Assembly (NCBI GenBank): GCA_001598975.1
Contig: BBXU01000844.1
Location: 1-21,191, forward strand
Origin: Parachlorella kessleri
Taxonomy: Eukaryota; Chlorophyta; Trebouxiophyceae; Chlorellales; Chlorellaceae
Direction of reading: 5' to 3'
DNA length: 21,191 bases
Shown piece by piece: positions 18,302-21,191 of the stretch; position 1 is the stretch's first letter, and each line of letters starts with the position of its first letter. The notes beneath the pieces are model-generated. The model worked only from the letters and a program-made list of their open reading frames with translations. It did not search any database and was not told the origin of the DNA. The translations under genes were made by a program, and so were the position numbers.

Positions 18302-21191
18302 TCATGACGCGCCGGCGCTGCCGCTGGTGCTGCTGCTGCGGCGGTGGTGGGAGCCCTGGGAGGGGGGCGGTGTGGTCCCCTTAGGCTTGTACTTGCGGCG
18401 GGCGTAGAAGAGGATGTAGGCGTGCTGGGAAACAGCCTGCGATACAAGGGATGAGGAGCAGACATGCTGAGAGGCTTGGGAGGCCCGTCGGCAGAATGAT
18501 TGCTTCTCTCAATCACAGCAGCTGTTCCCTGTTATCTCCGATTTTGACTACCTACTGGCGCAGCTGGCACCCGCCACACTGCTGTCCGACCCCCCTCATT
18601 CCCCCTGTCACATACATCTCCATTATGAACCACAAGCAAACGAAGCAGAGGGAAAGATGAGGAAAGGTGTGAGTGGGTCAGCCAGCAGGCACATGCCGCC
18701 AACCCCTCATGGGAGTGGACCCTCCCAGCGAACAAACTTAAGCACGACAGTGCGCTCTCTCGTGGACCCTCCCAGCGAACAAACTTAAGCACGACAGTGC
18801 GCTCTCTCATTTAGTCTCATGCTAGCGTCCTTACCAGCCGCAGCGCGCATGCTTCTTGCGTTGACGCACCATGGCCAACCTCCCTGGGCCCACCCAGGTG
18901 AAACCACTCTCCCTGCCTCCTACTAGCAGTCCCACCTGCTGCGCGGTGACGCGCGTCACCACCTCGTCATTGTACGAGTACCACGCCTCCTTGCCGCCCC
19001 CCAGCGGTACACGACAGATGGCGGTGTAGTGGCCGCCACTCAGGGAGCCGTAGTGGTTGCTCACCTGCCAGATGGCACAACCAACATATGTCATCTCACG
19101 CCGCAGGTTTGAGAGAATGTAACAGAGACAGCCACAACCAGGGCTGTCATCCCGCGGCGGCAAGGGGCCACTGAACAATGACCACCATAAACGGACCTGT
19201 ACTGTACTTACCGAACAGCAGTCTCCGAACGCTCTGTCATACTCCCACCCCATGCCTACACTTCTGGGCGATACAGAAGATGTACACATGGGGGATGCCA
19301 CCCAGATCACTGAGCAGGACACCATACTCACTGCTCATGAAGCCTACGTGCACCTGCCGCTGGCAGGGGAGCGGCAACCATGCACCACAACAGCGGCAAC
19401 CATGCACCCGGCTGACCGCCTTGCCCTTTGAGCACAGAGCAAGAGTATCACTACTGCACCAGGCAGCCACGGCTCAAGAAAGGGGTGTGGAAAGAGAGCA
19501 GCAGCACGGCCGGCCGGGGTGGGCTCACCCCAAAGAGGTCGTAGGTGCACTCCGAGGGCGAGCAAGGCGTCTCCGGAGAGGCAAACTGGTGCAGGTTGAG
19601 CTCCTTCAGAGGGAAGCTGACATTGGCGGTCAGCTTGTCGGTGTTGCTGCCCTGCATAAGGGTGTATGGTAAGGCACAGAGAGTCAATCAGCAGGATGGC
19701 GTGGCAGGCGTAGGGTGAGCCCTTATTAGCGGCAAGCTGAGACACCAACGCGGCCCACTTTGTTTGGTGAATGCTGCCCTGCAGGGAGGCGGGCACATGT
19801 GACAGACGTCCAGCCTCGCATCAGGCTTCCACGCCCCGTGCTGCTTGGTGTTGGCAACCCACCTTATACCTTTGTTGTTGCTGTTGAGTTCCATGCCTCA
19901 AAAATGGCAGGCATATGAGGCCCAGGCTGCATCAAAGGTCTTGATGGGGTTTTCCCTGTGCTTCTCATCAGGGTTTTACCCACCTTGTATTTGAAGCGCT
20001 TGATGTGGAGCACCAGCACGTCAGGGAATCTGTGGATCCTCAGATGCTTGGTGGCGCTGGTCTTGTCCTTGCACTGCTCGCAGTGGAACGCCTCCTCGCC
20101 CTGCGACGATCGGGGGGTGATAGCAAACCGACACATCAGCCCACATCAGTCAGCAGTCATGTCATGTCATGCCATGCTGGACGCTGCTCCCCTTCTCCTG
20201 TCACTGCTCACAATGGGTGTCTTCGCCGCCTGAGTTCTTCCACAACGAGACGTAGCCGGAGGCTGGCGCTTTGCCACGAAGATACCCCTGGTATCAGTAG
20301 GAGCTTCTCACGCCCCACAGCAAGGCTGCCGGCATGTGCCATGCCCCTGGCCCTACCAACTGTGGCACAAGGAGGGGTACTCACTCTCACGGCAAGGAAG
20401 GAGGGACCCACCCACCCACCTCGAGGAGCTCGTCCGCAGTGAAGACTCGCATGCAGTCCTGGATTGACGCAGGGGTCCCTTTCACCCCCAGCCACGACAG
20501 GCTGCTGTTCTTGCCTGCACAGGCGCATGCACGCAGAGGCTGGACACCCAGCTTACTGCGAGGCATATGAGCAGCAGCTGGTACATATATAATATATTTA
20601 TGGCTATATGTAGAGCTTGTACACAGGAGATGTGTCAGCGCGCATGACCAGCCGGTTGTGACGGACATGCAAGGCTTGCTTGCTGATGTGCGTCACACAT
20701 GCCGAGCCTGCCTGGCAGGCTGCCTCTTCCTTGGGCACCCATCCCGCGTCCTCACATGCCAAATTAAGGGTGACCCAAGTGAATCTCCTTAGGGCAGGCT
20801 TGCATGGAACGTCACAAAGCGAGCACCCCTCCCCGCCACCCACTGCACTGAGTCGGGGCTCCCGGTGGCAGCCTCCCCAAGACCGCGGCATCGACCAGAG
20901 GGCCCAAAAGAACAGCCCCGCCTCTAATGCCGGCCTCTGCCATAACCCCCACACGGGGCTACAGCGCACCTCTCTTCTCTTTCAAGCACCCAGGCACTAA
21001 CAAGGGGTCCCAGGACAGCCGCTGTACCTTCCAAGCCCGCCCCAGTCCACAATTCCTGCCTTAGTAAGCACTTCCGCAACACCCCCCCCCCCCTGACTCA
21101 CCCTCCTTCGCCAGCGGCAGCGACAGGTCCCAGAACGGCTCATACATGGTGAAGCGGCGCCCGCAGCCGTGGCAGCTCACAGAGCTCTGGC
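18302..21191 (-). CDS. Ubiquitin-specific protease (UCH/USP, peptidase C19), C-terminal half, 5' end outside window
   Basis: Deubiquitinating cysteine protease that removes ubiquitin from proteins. Six exons are visible: 21102-21191 (5' edge uncertain, possibly 21186), 20420-20514, 19984-20100, 19529-19651, 18936-19064, 18302-18436, about 229 codons to the TGA. The first exon gives SCHGCGRRF...EPFWDLSLPL with the first zinc-ribbon CxxC. Next come SIQDCMRVFTADELLE and then EEAFHCEQCKDKTSA with the second CxxC, followed by FPDVLVLHIKRFKY, a USP signature. SNTDKLTANVSFPL and YDLFGVSNHYGSLSGGHYTA follow, including the His box with catalytic His. WYSYNDEVV carries the Asn/Asp box, and the domain ends AVSQHAYILFYARR plus a short Ser/Gly/Pro tail. 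The last exon start is placed at 18436 rather than at a nearer CAG because it restores family spacing. The Cys box and any N-terminal domains lie right of the window. It resembles the USP4/15-type catalytic core, but its exact orthology is open. Confidence 0.93.
18558..18611. repeat. Dispersed repeat, copy 2 (in ubiquitin protease last intron)
   Basis: Second copy of the element at 3101-3146, starting CGCAGCTGGCACCCGCCACA and ending CCTGTCAC, here with extra C/T-rich bases. It has the same orientation in the window, and it lies in the last intron (18437-18935) of the protease gene. Confidence 0.7.
18715..18808. repeat. Perfect 47-bp tandem duplication
   Basis: Two identical head-to-tail units (18715-18761, 18762-18808) beginning GTGGACCCTCCCAGCG and ending GTGCGCTCTCTC, in the last intron of the ubiquitin protease gene. 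No mismatch is visible, so the duplication is recent or maintained, or it is an assembly artefact. Confidence 0.96.
19371..19408. repeat. 22-bp tandem pair in protease intron
   Basis: GCGGCAACCATGCACC occurs at 19371-19386 and again at 19393-19408, a 22-base period, inside the intron between 19065 and 19528. Confidence 0.85.
19770..19885 (-). repeat. Weak exon-edge echoes in protease intron 19652-19983
   Basis: On minus, CTGCAGGGCAGCATTCACC (about 19769-19787) resembles the true exon start at 19651 (GCAGGGCAGCAACACCG). TATAAGGTGGGTT (about 19857-19869) resembles the donor of the preceding exon (TACAAG|GTGGGT, near 19984). Both are short and imperfect, so this is suggestive only. Confidence 0.4.
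21082..21093. repeat. 12-base C-run next to a splice donor
   Basis: Twelve C on plus, equal to a G12 run on the protease transcript starting eight bases into the intron, after GTGAGTCA. It is a simple repeat; length may be unreliable in sequencing. Confidence 0.9.

Noticed and set aside
19178..19672. 164-codon plus-strand open frame
   Set aside because: It is antisense to exon 19529-19651 and flanking introns of the protease, whose family motifs are unambiguous.
1..21191. A coordinated gene cluster, defence system or mobile element spanning the window
   Set aside because: The five genes are on both strands, belong to unrelated conserved eukaryotic families, and no transposase, integrase, reverse transcriptase or viral motif was seen.

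Overview
The window looks like nuclear DNA of a green alga, most likely Chlorophyceae (volvocalean or a relative). It is moderately GC-rich, every gene is split by many GT-AG introns of roughly 50-670 bases, acceptors are nearly always TGCAG, two gene ends carry a TGTAA polyadenylation signal, and the proteins resemble plant and algal families. Naming a species would be a guess. There are no bacterial-style operons, CRISPR arrays or phage genes. I rebuilt the gene models by hand from splice sites. All joins are in frame and give continuous family sequence.

Layout. (1) Positions 1-4707, minus strand: N-terminal two thirds of a nonaspanin (TM9SF / plant TMN11-12 type), 10 exons visible, running off the left edge. 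(2) 4708-4952: 245-base divergent promoter. (3) 4953-8109, plus: complete 7-exon choline/ethanolamine kinase. (4) 8110-9419: no gene recognised. (5) 9420-12942, plus: complete 7-exon type II membrane protein of the O-fucosyltransferase family, with a 35-bp minisatellite in intron 6. (6) 12943-14350: convergent 3' flanks. (7) 14351-16980, minus: complete 6-exon SET-domain lysine methyltransferase of the RuBisCO-LSMT/SETD type with a plastid-like N-terminus. (8) 16981-18301: no gene recognised. (9) 18302 to the right edge, minus: C-terminal half of a ubiquitin-specific protease.

The genes are unrelated housekeeping functions (endomembrane sorting, phospholipid synthesis, Golgi glycosylation, protein methylation, deubiquitination). 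They do not form a pathway or cluster, and I found no new biological system in the usual sense.

The most unusual signal is in the introns. Several exon edges, with their splice sites, are repeated as imperfect tandem copies inside the adjacent intron ('exon-edge echoes'). This is seen at TM9SF exons 7, 8, 9 (both ends) and 10, at choline kinase exon 4, and more weakly in the protease. Other introns hold perfect recent 46- and 47-bp duplications and the minisatellite with higher-order structure. The TM9SF gene also has a GC-AG first intron followed by a 30-base microexon.
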